This document shows positions 1 through 8,042 of a stretch of DNA of 64,000 nt, in pieces (the stretch's first letter is position 1; the number at the start of each line of letters is the position of its first letter). Source of the stretch: Bradyrhizobium sp. CB3481 (GTDB lineage Bacteria > Pseudomonadota > Alphaproteobacteria > Rhizobiales > Xanthobacteraceae); NCBI RefSeq assembly GCF_029714305.1, contig NZ_CP121647.1, positions 7,832,501 through 7,896,500 of the forward strand, in the 5' to 3' direction. The position numbers were made by a program, and so were the translations under genes. The notes below the pieces were generated by a model. The model was not told where the DNA came from. It saw nothing but the letters and a program-made list of their open reading frames with translations, and made no database searches.

Positions 1-1050
1 ATCGTTGCCGAGACCGCGGAGAAAATCTTCGCCGATCTCGCCGACGCCCAGACCATCAATCACGACAAGAAGGGCGAATGGAAAGCGCCACTATGGCAGG
101 CGCTGACCGACGCTGGCCTGCCTCTGTCCTGGGTGCCGGAAGATTGCGGCGGCTCGGGCGCATCGCTTGCCGAAGGTTTTAGCGTGCTTAGCGCCGCCGG
201 CCGCTTTGCGGTCGCCGTTCCCCTCGCCGAGACCATGCTGGCCGGCTGGCTGCTGGCGCAGGCCAAAATTATCTCGCCCGATGGCGAGATGACCGTGGTG
301 CCCGCGAGCCCGAAGGACCGGATTACCGTCAGTGCCGATGGCAGCCTGTCGGGCCGGGCGCGCGGTGTGCCGTTTGCCAAGGCTGCCAGGCATTTCGCCG
401 TGCTGGCGAGCGATGCGAAGGGAAGTTTTTCCATCGCTCTCGTCGACGCCGGCAAATGCCGGATCGAAAGCGGCCTCAACCTCGGCGGTGACCAGTCCGA
501 TGTGGTGACGCTGGACAAGGTGCAGCCGGTCGCGATCAAGCCGGCGCCGCACGGTTTTGACCAGACCCGCTTGCTGCTGATGGGCGGCGTCGCAAGGTCG
601 CTGCAGATCGCCGGCGCGCTGGAATCGATGCTGGAAATCTCCGTGCGCTATTCCAACGAGCGCGTCGCCTTCGAGAAGAAGATTTCGAAATTCCAGGCGG
701 TGCAGCACAATCTCGCACGTCTCGCCGGCGAATCGGCGGCGGCGCTTGCGGCGGCGACGTCGGCTGCGGACGCCATTTCCAACGCGACCTCATTCAACGA
801 CGAAGTATTTCTCGAAGCGACGGCGGCAAAGATCCGCTGCGCGGAAGCGGCGGAAAAAGGCGGCGGCATCGCCCACCAGGTGCATGGCGCGATCGGCTTC
901 ACCATCGAGCACATCCTGCATCGCTATTCGCTGCGGGCGCTGGCCTGGCGCGACGATTTCGGCTCCGAAAGCTACTGGGCGGTCGAGCTCGGCAAGCGCG
1001 TCTGCGTCAGGGGCGCCGATGAATTGTGGCCGCTGGTCGCCTCGCGCTGA
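1..1050 (+). CDS. Acyl-CoA dehydrogenase family protein (5' truncated)
   Basis: The reading frame is open from the first base of the window, so the N-terminus lies outside it. The visible 349 residues match the shorter, divergent subunit often paired with a full acyl-CoA dehydrogenase: a helical N-terminal part with WVPEDCGGSGASL, a beta-domain, then a C-terminal four-helix region with KISKFQAVQHNLA and HQVHGAIGFT. Family knowledge: FAD-dependent alpha,beta-dehydrogenation of acyl-CoA thioesters. The usual C-terminal GGTTEI-type motif is absent here but present in the next gene, 34 bp downstream. I infer the two form a heteromeric dehydrogenase. Confidence 0.85.
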   Translation: MVAETAEKIFADLADAQTINHDKKGEWKAPLWQALTDAGLPLSWVPEDCGGSGASLAEGFSVLSAAGRFAVAVPLAETMLAGWLLAQAKIISPDGEMTVVPASPKDRITVSADGSLSGRARGVPFAKAARHFAVLASDAKGSFSIALVDAGKCRIESGLNLGGDQSDVVTLDKVQPVAIKPAPHGFDQTRLLLMGGVARSLQIAGALESMLEISVRYSNERVAFEKKISKFQAVQHNLARLAGESAAALAAATSAADAISNATSFNDEVFLEATAAKIRCAEAAEKGGGIAHQVHGAIGFTIEHILHRYSLRALAWRDDFGSESYWAVELGKRVCVRGADELWPLVASR

Positions 1051-1084
1051 CACCAACATCCTGCTGAGAAGTCGAGACACATAA

Positions 1085-2245
1085 ATGACCGCAGCCCTCC
1101 GTTTCGATCCGATCCGCCTGCCGGAAAAATGCGAGCAGCTCCGCAAGGAAGTGCGCGCCTTCCTTGCCGAGGAAATCGCCGCCGGCACCTTCGATCCGCA
1201 CAAGCCGAACCGCGAAGACACCGACGTGCCGGAGTTTTCCCGCAAGGTCGGCGAGCGCGGCTGGCTCGGCATGACCTGGCCAAAAAAATATGGCGGCCAC
1301 GAGCGCTCGTTCCTCGAGCGTTATGTCGTGACCGAGGAAATGCGCGTGGCCAACGCGCCGACACGGCGCTTCTTCGTCGCCGACCGCCAGAGCGGCCCGG
1401 TGCTGCTGAAATACGCGCCCGAGCACATCAAGATGGAGATCCTGCCGCGCATCTGCAAAGGCGAGATCTGCTTTGCGATCGGCATGAGTGAGCCGAATTC
1501 CGGCTCCGACCTGTTCGCGGCGAAGACGCGCGCGACCAAAACTGACGGCGGCTATCTGATCAACGGCACCAAGATCTGGACCTCCTCGGCCCATATCGCC
1601 GACTACATGATCGCGATCTTCCGGACCTCGCCGCCGACCAAGGAAAACCGCCGCCACGGCCTGACCCAGTTTCTGGTCAAGATGAAGCAGCCGGGCATCA
1701 AGGTGAACCCGATTGGCCAGATCACCGGGCAGTATGAGTTCAACGAGGTCGTGTTCACCGACCACTTCATTCCCGACGATCACGTGCTCGGTGAAATCGA
1801 CGGCGCCTGGAAGCAGGCGACCAGCGAGCTGGCCTACGAACGCTCTGGCCCCGAGCGTTTCCTCGAAACCTACTACGTCCTGACCGAGCTAGTCCGCGCC
1901 GTCGGCAATAACCCGGATACCCGCAGCGCCGAGGGCATCGGCCGCCTGGTGGCGCAGGTCCACACCATGCGGCGCATGTCGGTGTCGGTGGCGGGCATGC
2001 TACAGGCCGGCAAGGAGCCGGTGGTCGAGGCGTCGATCGTGAAGGACATCGGCACGATCTGGGAGCAGCAACTGCCGCACCGCGTCCGCGAGCTCGCAGC
2101 GTTTGTCGAGGAAACCGCCACCAATCGCGAGACGCTGGAAAAGCAGCTCGACTTCGCCACCAAGACCGCTCCGAAACTGACGATCCAGGGCGGCACCACC
2201 GAGGTGCTGCGCGGCATCATCGCCCGCGGGCTCGGCCTGCGCTAG
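1085..2245 (+). CDS. Acyl-CoA dehydrogenase
   Basis: A complete 386-residue acyl-CoA dehydrogenase, the normal family length. It has the flavin/substrate signature GMSEPNSGSDL near residue 140, the NGTKIWTSSAHIADY segment of the beta-domain, and the C-terminal IQGGTTEVLRGIIARGLG motif that binds FAD in this superfamily. It would desaturate an acyl-CoA at C2-C3 in the cytoplasm and pass electrons to ETF. It follows another dehydrogenase subunit by 34 bp and precedes a crotonase by 39 bp, so these are probably one catabolic operon. The substrate (fatty, aromatic or steroid-like CoA ester) cannot be told from sequence. Confidence 0.93.
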   Translation: MTAALRFDPIRLPEKCEQLRKEVRAFLAEEIAAGTFDPHKPNREDTDVPEFSRKVGERGWLGMTWPKKYGGHERSFLERYVVTEEMRVANAPTRRFFVADRQSGPVLLKYAPEHIKMEILPRICKGEICFAIGMSEPNSGSDLFAAKTRATKTDGGYLINGTKIWTSSAHIADYMIAIFRTSPPTKENRRHGLTQFLVKMKQPGIKVNPIGQITGQYEFNEVVFTDHFIPDDHVLGEIDGAWKQATSELAYERSGPERFLETYYVLTELVRAVGNNPDTRSAEGIGRLVAQVHTMRRMSVSVAGMLQAGKEPVVEASIVKDIGTIWEQQLPHRVRELAAFVEETATNRETLEKQLDFATKTAPKLTIQGGTTEVLRGIIARGLGLR

Positions 2246-2284
2246 CGCGCGGCATGGCCTGCACCAATTCAACGAGGAAACCTG

Positions 2285-3085
2285 ATGACCAAATACACTG
2301 ATATCGGCGTGGAGAAGCACGGTCACGTCGGCCTGATCGAGATCCGCAAGCCCCCGCTCAACTTCTTCGACGTCTCGCTGATCAACCAGATTGCCGACGC
2401 GCTGGAGGAATTCGACAACGACATCGAGATCCGCGCCTCGGTGCTCGCCGCCCAAGGCAAGGCGTTCTGCGCCGGCGCCGATTTCTCCGATCCGAAGCGG
2501 CAGGAGCAGGAAGAGAGCGCGAAAAAAGATCCGGCCGCGAACTTGCCGATCAACCATCTCTACGTCCAGGCCGTGCGCATCTTCCGCAACAAGAAGCCGG
2601 TCGTCGCCGCCGTGCATGGTGCCGCCATCGGCGGCGGCCTCGGCCTTGCCGTCTCCGCCGACTTCCGCGTCACCTGCCCGGAAGCGCGCTTCGCCGCCAA
2701 CTTTACAAAACTCGGCTTCCATCCGGGTTTTGGCCTGACCACGACGTTGCCCGAACTGGTCGGCAAGAACAATGCAGAGCTGATCTTCTACACCAGCCGC
2801 CGCGTCACCGGCGAAGACGCTACCAAAATGGGCCTTGCCAATATTTGCGTGCCGCAGGATCAGGTTCGCACGGAGGCGATGAAGCTTGCGCAGGAAATCG
2901 CCGAATGCTCGCCGCTCGGCCTGATCTCGACGCGCGCCACCATGCGCGCCGGCCTCGCCGACCGCGTGCTCGCCGCCACCAACCACGAGCTCGTCGAGCA
3001 GACCAAGCTGCGCGCGACGGAAGATTTCAAGGAAGGCGTCAAGGCCACCGCCGAACGAAGGGCGGCGAATTTCAAGGGGCGGTAA
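2285..3085 (+). CDS. Enoyl-CoA hydratase/isomerase (crotonase) family protein
   Basis: A 266-residue crotonase fold protein. The oxyanion-hole segments are visible: GKAFCAGADFSD near residue 60 and HGAAIGGGLGLAVSADFR near residue 115. Aligned by eye to rat enoyl-CoA hydratase, the two catalytic glutamates (Glu144 in GGCELA, Glu164 in the FGQPE region) correspond here to Gly and Phe. It may therefore catalyse a different crotonase reaction (isomerase, hydrolase or retro-aldol type) rather than plain hydration. It is the last gene of the dehydrogenase operon; a hairpin follows about 80 bp downstream. The ATG start is preceded by GAGGAAACCTG. Confidence 0.9.
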   Translation: MTKYTDIGVEKHGHVGLIEIRKPPLNFFDVSLINQIADALEEFDNDIEIRASVLAAQGKAFCAGADFSDPKRQEQEESAKKDPAANLPINHLYVQAVRIFRNKKPVVAAVHGAAIGGGLGLAVSADFRVTCPEARFAANFTKLGFHPGFGLTTTLPELVGKNNAELIFYTSRRVTGEDATKMGLANICVPQDQVRTEAMKLAQEIAECSPLGLISTRATMRAGLADRVLAATNHELVEQTKLRATEDFKEGVKATAERRAANFKGR

Positions 3086-3161
3086 GCGCGCAATCGGCTG
3101 TTTTCCAGAGGTATGAAAAGCAGAAGATCTGCTGAGACGGCGCCACTTTGGCGGGAGACGA

Positions 3162-3200
3162 TGTCATGCCGCGGTCCCTTGCTCAGGCCGTGGCATGACA
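3162..3200. terminator. Hairpin between convergent genes, probable bidirectional terminator
   Basis: TGTCATGCCGCGG is followed 13 bases later by CCGTGGCATGACA, a 13-bp stem with one G-T type mismatch, lying exactly between the crotonase and the convergent lipoprotein gene. There is no long T-run, so efficiency is uncertain. Confidence 0.5.
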
Positions 3201-3210
3201 GTTTACGGGA

Positions 3211-3651
3211 TCAGAATTTGGTGCCGACGTACCTGAGGCGGCTTATGTCGGATTGTCCCTGCTCCGGGAATTCGAGCGTCGGCGTGACATGGCCGATGAG
3301 TATGCCGGGTGTCACGGCTGTCTTGATGTACTTCGTCTCGCCCGCTGCCAATTGGAACGTAACCGCATTTTCGACCTCGGTTGCCGTTGTTACGGCGTAT
3401 CTGCCCGGCGGCCGGTCTACATAAGAGAAGCCGCCGGGCACAGACCTGCCGACGACCTCATTGTTCATCCGAATCTCGGGCTGAACAGCCGATCCCGCAA
3501 ATTCGCCCGGCCGGGTGAAGTAGACACGGCCGTAACCCGGCTTCAATGCCGGGATCTGCAGCGGCGGTTCATCGAGGCCGCGTGGACTCGCACAACTCGC
3601 CAGCAAGAAGCCAGCAAGCAAAAGGGGCAATGCCCCGATCTTCGATTTCAT
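3211..3651 (-). CDS. DUF2846-like putative lipoprotein
   Basis: A 146-residue protein starting MKSKIGALPLLLAGFLLASC, a type II signal peptide with lipobox LASC, so it should be lipid-anchored in the envelope. The mature part (YGRVYFTRPGEF, RPPGRYAVTTATE, AAGETKYIKT) resembles the beta-rich DUF2846 lipoprotein family of unknown function. The start at 3651 was chosen because it opens the signal peptide and is preceded by a GGGGG stretch; a longer frame would place the signal sequence internally. It ends near a hairpin shared with the convergent crotonase gene. Confidence 0.72.
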   Translation of the reverse strand: MKSKIGALPLLLAGFLLASCASPRGLDEPPLQIPALKPGYGRVYFTRPGEFAGSAVQPEIRMNNEVVGRSVPGGFSYVDRPPGRYAVTTATEVENAVTFQLAAGETKYIKTAVTPGILIGHVTPTLEFPEQGQSDISRLRYVGTKF

Positions 3652-3764
3652 ATACCCCCGCCCCAATACTGAAAAAGCGCCCAGTCTTAAATCGACGGCG
3701 AACAACGAATGGCCGGCAATCGCCTCGCTGTTTCCTCGTCCCCAAGGCGGCAATTAGGCATACG

Positions 3765-3806
3765 CGCGGAGATTGTGCAACCGTTTTCCTCCGCACAATC
3801 TCCGCG
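3765..3806. repeat. Perfect 14-bp inverted repeat
   Basis: CGCGGAGATTGTGC at 3765-3778 and its exact reverse complement at 3793-3806 enclose a 14-base loop. It sits upstream of the lipoprotein gene and downstream of the VOC gene. No T-run follows on either strand, so it could be an operator, an mRNA-processing hairpin or a repeat remnant. Confidence 0.6.
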
Positions 3807-3862
3807 GCTATGCGCGAGCAAATCACCTTGTCGTCGATGGAGTGGGGCACAATCGACGATGG

Positions 3863-3904
3863 ATGGTGGGCACGTCACTTAGACTCCTTTGCGCACCCTA
3901 CGGC
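3863..3904. repeat. Single arm of a dispersed intergenic palindromic repeat
   Basis: ATGGTGGGCACGTC followed by CCTTTGCGCACCCTACGGC matches, with small changes, the right arm of the larger element at 59295-59395. It is a half copy of that repeat family. Confidence 0.6.
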
Positions 3905-3913
3905 AATGTGCCG

Positions 3914-4666
3914 TCACGCCACCAGCTTGAACGTAATTCCACAGAGATCGAAGCTGTTGCCCGACACTTTGCAACCCTTCGCCTTGGCCGCGTCAAGCAC
4001 CTTGGCGACATTGACGACCTTGAAAGTCAGCCCGCTCATCAGATCACTGCCGCCTTTGACGAAGTGGAAGCTTGCATTCGGCAGCTTCAATTCCGGCCCG
4101 TTGCTGGCCGATATTTTCAATATCTTCCCCCAATGCTCCGCCAGCCCCTGCGGGTCCGGGCCCTGCATCTCGACTTCCGTCAAGGCCAGGGTCACATCCT
4201 TGCGGATTGCCTTCTGCCAGTCCGGCCCCGCCGGCGGATACGGCCCGAGCACGTCGTCGCTGCCGTCGGTGTGGTTGAACTCGATGAAGACGGCGCGGCA
4301 GTCGCGCGGGTGTAGTTGCACGCCGTAATAGGGCGCGTGCGTGATCACGTTCGCCGTGCGCACGCCGATGGCGTTGGCATGTTTGCCGCGGGCATCAGGG
4401 TCCTCGCAGCAGAAGATCGCCATGTAGCCACCGCGCCCGCCGGTCTTGTCGAGGAAACGTCCGGCCGCGGTGCCCGGCTGGAACGGTGCCACCACCTCCA
4501 GCAAAATGGTGTCGACCGGCAGCAGCGCGTTCTCCAGCCCGTATTTCGCGACGTTGCCGTCGCGGTAGCAGACGTCCAGGCCCATGATCTCTGAAATATC
4601 GGAAATCACCGGTTCCAGATGCGGCGCCACCAGGCAGATCTGCCGCAGCCTGAGATATTCGGCCAT
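3914..4666 (-). CDS. VOC/glyoxalase-like domain protein
   Basis: About 250 residues beginning MAEYLRLRQICLVAPHLEPV, which fits the large Glyoxalase_3-like VOC proteins (a paired beta-alpha-beta-beta-beta fold with an internal duplication): an N-terminal half with IMGLDVCYRD and a second half with ALTEVEMQGPDPQGLAEHWG. Function in this family is mostly unknown. The start at 4666 has an excellent ribosome binding site (GAGGG, 7 bases before ATG); an alternative ATG at 4684 would add six residues. The upstream crotonase ends at 4687, so the two are transcribed together and the VOC protein may act on the same CoA-linked substrate. Confidence 0.75.
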   Translation of the reverse strand: MAEYLRLRQICLVAPHLEPVISDISEIMGLDVCYRDGNVAKYGLENALLPVDTILLEVVAPFQPGTAAGRFLDKTGGRGGYMAIFCCEDPDARGKHANAIGVRTANVITHAPYYGVQLHPRDCRAVFIEFNHTDGSDDVLGPYPPAGPDWQKAIRKDVTLALTEVEMQGPDPQGLAEHWGKILKISASNGPELKLPNASFHFVKGGSDLMSGLTFKVVNVAKVLDAAKAKGCKVSGNSFDLCGITFKLVA

Positions 4667-4686
4667 GTCACTGCCCTCGGTCATTT

Positions 4687-5481
4687 TCAATGACCTGAGA
4701 AGACAGGCTTGCGCTTCTCGACAAAAGCCTTTGCCGCTTCCTTGTGGTCGGCGGTGTCGCCCGCGCGCGTGTGATGGATCGCTTCGCCATCGAAGCAGGC
4801 CTCCAGCGACATCGTCTCGGCATTATTGATGTTGCGCTTGATATAGCCGAGCGCGATCGAGGGTCCTGTCGCCAGCGACATCGCAAGATCACGCGCCTCG
4901 GCGTCGATATCGGCGTCCGGCACAACCCTTGTCACCATGCCGAGATTATAGGCCTCGGTCGCGCTCAGGACGGGCGACAGAAGATAGAGCTCGCGCGCCT
5001 TGGCGCTGCCGAGCAACTGCGTGAGAAAATAGGTGCCGCCGTAATCGCCGGAGAAGCCCACCTTGGCGAAGGCGGTGGTGATCTTGCAGGAAGCGGAGGC
5101 GACGCGCAGGTCGCAGGACAGCGCAATCGAAAGCCCGGCGCCGGCCGCCGCGCCATCGAGCTGCGCTACCACGGGCTTCGGCATCTGATGCAGGATCCGC
5201 GAGACTTCCATGCCGCGACGCAAGTTCGCCATCTTGGCCTCGAACGGAAGCGGCGCCCTTCCCTCCGCCATCGACTTGACATCGCCGCCGACGCAGAACG
5301 TGCCGCCCGCGCCCTTGATCAGCACCGCCCGCACCTCGTGATCTTCCTGCGCGCGTCGCGCCGCCTCCACGAGCCCGCGCGTCATGTCGGGATTGAGCGC
5401 ATTGCGGCGGTCCGGACGGTTCATGGTGATGGTGAGGAGGCCCTGTTCGAGTGTCTGGAGAACCATTTCGTTTGCGCTCAT
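4687..5481 (-). CDS. Enoyl-CoA hydratase/isomerase family protein
   Basis: A 264-residue crotonase. It has the NRPDRRNALN opening motif, oxyanion-hole segment GGTFCVGGDVKSMAEG near residue 60, and DGAAAGAGLSIALSCDLR near residue 108. By eye the two hydratase glutamates are replaced (Ser and Phe), while GFSGDYGGTYFL carries an Asp where PaaG-type isomerases have one. An isomerase role is therefore more likely than a hydratase role, though this is inference. It is the first gene of a two-gene unit with the VOC protein. A palindromic repeat separates it from the convergent-direction binding protein gene upstream. Confidence 0.88.
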   Translation of the reverse strand: MSANEMVLQTLEQGLLTITMNRPDRRNALNPDMTRGLVEAARRAQEDHEVRAVLIKGAGGTFCVGGDVKSMAEGRAPLPFEAKMANLRRGMEVSRILHQMPKPVVAQLDGAAAGAGLSIALSCDLRVASASCKITTAFAKVGFSGDYGGTYFLTQLLGSAKARELYLLSPVLSATEAYNLGMVTRVVPDADIDAEARDLAMSLATGPSIALGYIKRNINNAETMSLEACFDGEAIHHTRAGDTADHKEAAKAFVEKRKPVFSGH

Positions 5482-5513
5482 GGGATGGTGCTTTCGTTTG
5501 CTTTTGATTTGCT

Positions 5514-5600
5514 GCCGTCATTCCGGGGCGATGCGAAGCATCGAACCCGGAATCTCGAGATTCCGGGTCTGGTGCTAGCGCACCAACCCGGAATGACGGC
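5514..5600. repeat. Intergenic palindromic repeat element
   Basis: Outer arms GCCGTCATTCCGGG and CCCGGAATGACGGC enclose a smaller perfect palindrome, CCCGGAATCTCGAGATTCCGGG-like core near 5546-5567. Such nested palindromes are frequent between genes in Bradyrhizobium. It may also act as a transcription attenuator for the minus-strand binding protein gene. Confidence 0.8.
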
Positions 5601-5609
5601 CTTCGGCCG

Positions 5610-6818
5610 TCACTTCTTCACCAGCGGGCACCGCGACGCCTCCAGCGGCTGGAACGCCTCGTTGCCGGGGATCGTCGCCAGCAGCTTGTAGTAATCCCAG
5701 CGCGCCTTCGACTCCGACGACTTCTTGACCTCGAACAGGTACATGTCGTGCACCATGCGGCCGTCGTCGCGGATCTTGCCGTTCTTGGCGAACATGTCGT
5801 TGACCGGCGTCTCCTTCATCACCTTCATGACCGCGGCGGCATCCGTGGTGTTCGCCGCCTTCACGGCTTTCAGATAATGCAGGACGGACGAATAGACGCT
5901 GGCCTGCGCCGCGGTCGGCGGTCGCTTGACGCGGTCCTGGAAGCGTTTTGAGAACGCGCGGGTGTCGTCGTTGAGGTCCCAGTAGAAGGCTTCCGCCAAC
6001 AGCAGGCCCTGCGCGGTCTCGAGGCCAACGCTATCGATATCGGTGACGAAGGCGAGCAGCGGCGACAGTTTCTGGCCGCCGCTCTTGGTCAGCCCGAACT
6101 CCGCCGCCTGCTTGATCGCGTTGATGGTGTCGCCGCCGGCATTGGCAAGCCCAACTACCTTCGCCTTCGAGCTCTGCGCCTGCAGCAGGAACGAGGAGAA
6201 GTCTGACGTGTTGAGCGGATGCTTGACGCCGCCGAGCACCTTGCCGCCGGCCTTCACGACGACATTGGTGGTGTCTTTTTCCAGATCCTGGCCGAACGCA
6301 TAGTCGGCGGTGAGGAAGAACCAGGTCTCGAAACCGGATTTCACGGTGGCGAGCCCGGTGACGTTGGCCTGCGCAAAGGTGTCGTAGGAGTAGTGCACGG
6401 TGTAGGGGCCGCAGGCCTCGTTGGAGAGGCGGATCGAGGCCGGGCCGCTATACATGACGATCTTGTTGCGCGCCTTGGCGATCTCGCCGGCGGCCAGTGC
6501 GGTCGCGGACGCCGCGACGTCGTACAGCATCTCGACGCCCTGGTTGTCGAGCATGTCGCGCGCGATGCTGGCGGCAAGGTCGGCCTTGTTGAGATGGTCG
6601 GCGGCGAGGATCTCGATCTTCCGCCCCAGCACCTCGCCGCCAAAATCCTCCACCGCCATCTTGGCGGCGGTCTCCGAGCCCGGCCCGGTGATATCGGCGT
6701 AAAGCCCGGACATGTCCAAAATGCCGCCGAGCTTGAGCGGCGGCTTGCCTTGTGCCAGGGCCGCACTCGCCGACATCGCCAGCGCGGCAGCAAAAATGCT
6801 TGCTGTTGCTCTCTTCAC
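5610..6818 (-). CDS. ABC transporter substrate-binding protein, branched-chain amino acid (Liv) type
   Basis: A 402-residue periplasmic binding protein with a Sec signal peptide (MKRATASIFAAALAMSASAALAQ, cleavage after ALA). The mature start PLKLGGILDMSGLYADITGPG and later GVKHPLNTSDFSSFLLQAQS are typical of the type I periplasmic-binding fold of Liv/urea/amide transporters. In rhizobia these proteins often bind aromatic acids or other catabolic substrates. No permease or ATPase gene is adjacent, so it either works with components elsewhere or is an orphan. Its place beside acyl-CoA catabolic genes hints at uptake of their substrate (inference). Confidence 0.9.
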   Translation of the reverse strand: MKRATASIFAAALAMSASAALAQGKPPLKLGGILDMSGLYADITGPGSETAAKMAVEDFGGEVLGRKIEILAADHLNKADLAASIARDMLDNQGVEMLYDVAASATALAAGEIAKARNKIVMYSGPASIRLSNEACGPYTVHYSYDTFAQANVTGLATVKSGFETWFFLTADYAFGQDLEKDTTNVVVKAGGKVLGGVKHPLNTSDFSSFLLQAQSSKAKVVGLANAGGDTINAIKQAAEFGLTKSGGQKLSPLLAFVTDIDSVGLETAQGLLLAEAFYWDLNDDTRAFSKRFQDRVKRPPTAAQASVYSSVLHYLKAVKAANTTDAAAVMKVMKETPVNDMFAKNGKIRDDGRMVHDMYLFEVKKSSESKARWDYYKLLATIPGNEAFQPLEASRCPLVKK

Positions 6819-6958
6819 GGAGTCCTCCCCTCTTGGCGCGCCGCATTGACTGCGGCTTTAAAATCTTCGGCGCGATCATGCCGCATGGGTACAACAGCGG
6901 CAAGGCAGAGTGGCGAACCGATTCTGTCCTCGATTTCCGCTTAGCGGAATGATTGCGC

Positions 6959-6993
6959 AGAATGGGTAGAGCGTTAGCGAAACCCATCAATTC
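6959..6993. repeat. Single arm of a dispersed intergenic repeat
   Basis: AATGGGTAGAGCGTTAGCGAAACCCATC matches one arm of the palindromic element at 8043-8118 with few changes. Only one arm is present here. Confidence 0.6.
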
Positions 6994-7107
6994 ATCGGCC
7001 GCCGCAATGATCCGTTAATACAAGGCGCTCGCTTTACGTGTCTTATCCCCACATGCCTGCTAGATTGCGAATCGGCATTTGAAACCATCGGCCTCTACAA
7101 GGCGTCC

Positions 7108-7281
7108 ATGATTTCACATTGGATAGCAGCGACTGCACTCATCCTCCTCGTCGCGGGAGGCATGGCCATCGCCTGGCCTTTGCGCAAGAAGGCCAAGTTG
7201 GGCACTGATATTTCCGGTCCCGGCCCATCGATCGGCGGATCGGATTACGGTTCGGACGGAGACGCGTCGAGCGACGGTTAG
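7108..7281 (+). CDS. Small single-span membrane protein, 57 aa
   Basis: An ATG frame of 58 codons encodes MISHWIAATALILLVAGG..., a hydrophobic helix of about 20 residues followed by RKKAK and a Gly/Ser/Asp-rich acidic tail (SIGGSDYGSDGDASSDG). The positive residues just after the helix suggest an N-out, C-in topology. No family is recognised. It lies 41 bp upstream of the zinc-finger gene in the same direction, so the two may be cotranscribed. No strong ribosome binding site precedes the ATG, which lowers confidence; the compositionally coherent protein argues that it is real. Confidence 0.55.
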   Translation: MISHWIAATALILLVAGGMAIAWPLRKKAKLGTDISGPGPSIGGSDYGSDGDASSDG

Positions 7282-7322
7282 GACGAATTCACTGTTCAGA
7301 AAAACTCTGAGGAGCTGGCCAA

Positions 7323-7691
7323 GTGAAATTAGCAGAAATCATTCGAGCGGCGATAGAAATCGGTGAGGCCAACGGCACCATTACCCTCGATCAACTGAAC
7401 GAGCTGATCGAAGAAGAGAAACTGGAAGCAGAAGATATTGAAAGCCTGTTCGAGGCTCTACGAGATGAGTGCATAAATGTCGTGGAAGCGAACGACGCTT
7501 CGCCCGAACCGGCATGTTCATTCTGCGGAAAGAGCCAGCCGGCTGTCTTGCAACTGATCGCAGGCGCCGGAGGTTTCATTTGCAATGAATGCGTGCAGCT
7601 GTGTGTCGGCATCATTGCTACCCAGAACCCCGGCTGGCTCGATCAGCATCGTCAATTCCTCACGACGCTACCGCTAAAGACCGGAGATTGA
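7323..7691 (+). CDS. Sigma-70 region 1.1-like domain fused to ClpX-type C4 zinc finger
   Basis: A 122-residue protein. Residues 1-56 ([19 protein letters not shown], ...[17 protein letters not shown]) align well by eye with region 1.1 of RpoD, including the helix-turn pattern and the terminal I-x-V-x-E. Residues about 62-95 (CSFCGKSQ ... [10 protein letters not shown]) match the zinc-binding domain of ClpX: CxxC, 20-odd residues, CxxxxC/CxxC spacing. ClpX's AAA+ domain is absent. The GTG start follows GAGGAG by 8 bases. The gene has lower GC than its neighbours (26 of 60 bases G or C on line 7381-7440). A role in binding RNA polymerase, ClpP substrates or adaptors is only inference. Confidence 0.8.
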   Translation: MKLAEIIRAAIEIGEANGTITLDQLNELIEEEKLEAEDIESLFEALRDECINVVEANDASPEPACSFCGKSQPAVLQLIAGAGGFICNECVQLCVGIIATQNPGWLDQHRQFLTTLPLKTGD

Positions 7692-7745
7692 GCCCGCGTT
7701 ATCAGATGTCGGCGGTGCACAGAGTGACCCGAAAAAGAACTCGCT

Positions 7746-7979
7746 ATGATTGTTATTGCGGATAATGGAACTCTAAACGCGATTGATCTTATGGTCGATG
7801 CCGCTGGCGTTGACGTGCTGATTGATCGCCTGACCCAGTTGAAGAACTCGTCCATGAAGCATCATCTGCATCTGGAAGATCCGCATGTTGGCATGATATC
7901 GCCTGCCGGCCATCGCAAGATTTTCGGCGGGCTCGTTCTTGTCTGGATCGACGAAGACGCGCTGGGCCAAAACAATTGA
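7746..7979 (+). CDS. Small protein, possibly Imm32-like
   Basis: A 77-residue protein. The pattern GVDVLIDRLTQL, then HHLHLED, and a final beta strand LVLVWIDEDA resembles the small Imm32-type immunity proteins, which have a conserved leucine-rich helix followed by an H-x-H-L segment. The match is by memory and weak, and no toxin gene is next to it. It starts 54 bp after the zinc-finger gene. The ribosome binding site is poor. Function unknown. Confidence 0.5.
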   Translation: MIVIADNGTLNAIDLMVDAAGVDVLIDRLTQLKNSSMKHHLHLEDPHVGMISPAGHRKIFGGLVLVWIDEDALGQNN

Positions 7980-8042
7980 TGCTGTTCGTTTCATGCCAGC
8001 GAAACCGCGAAGCCAGACGGCGATGGAGCCGACAACTCGTGG

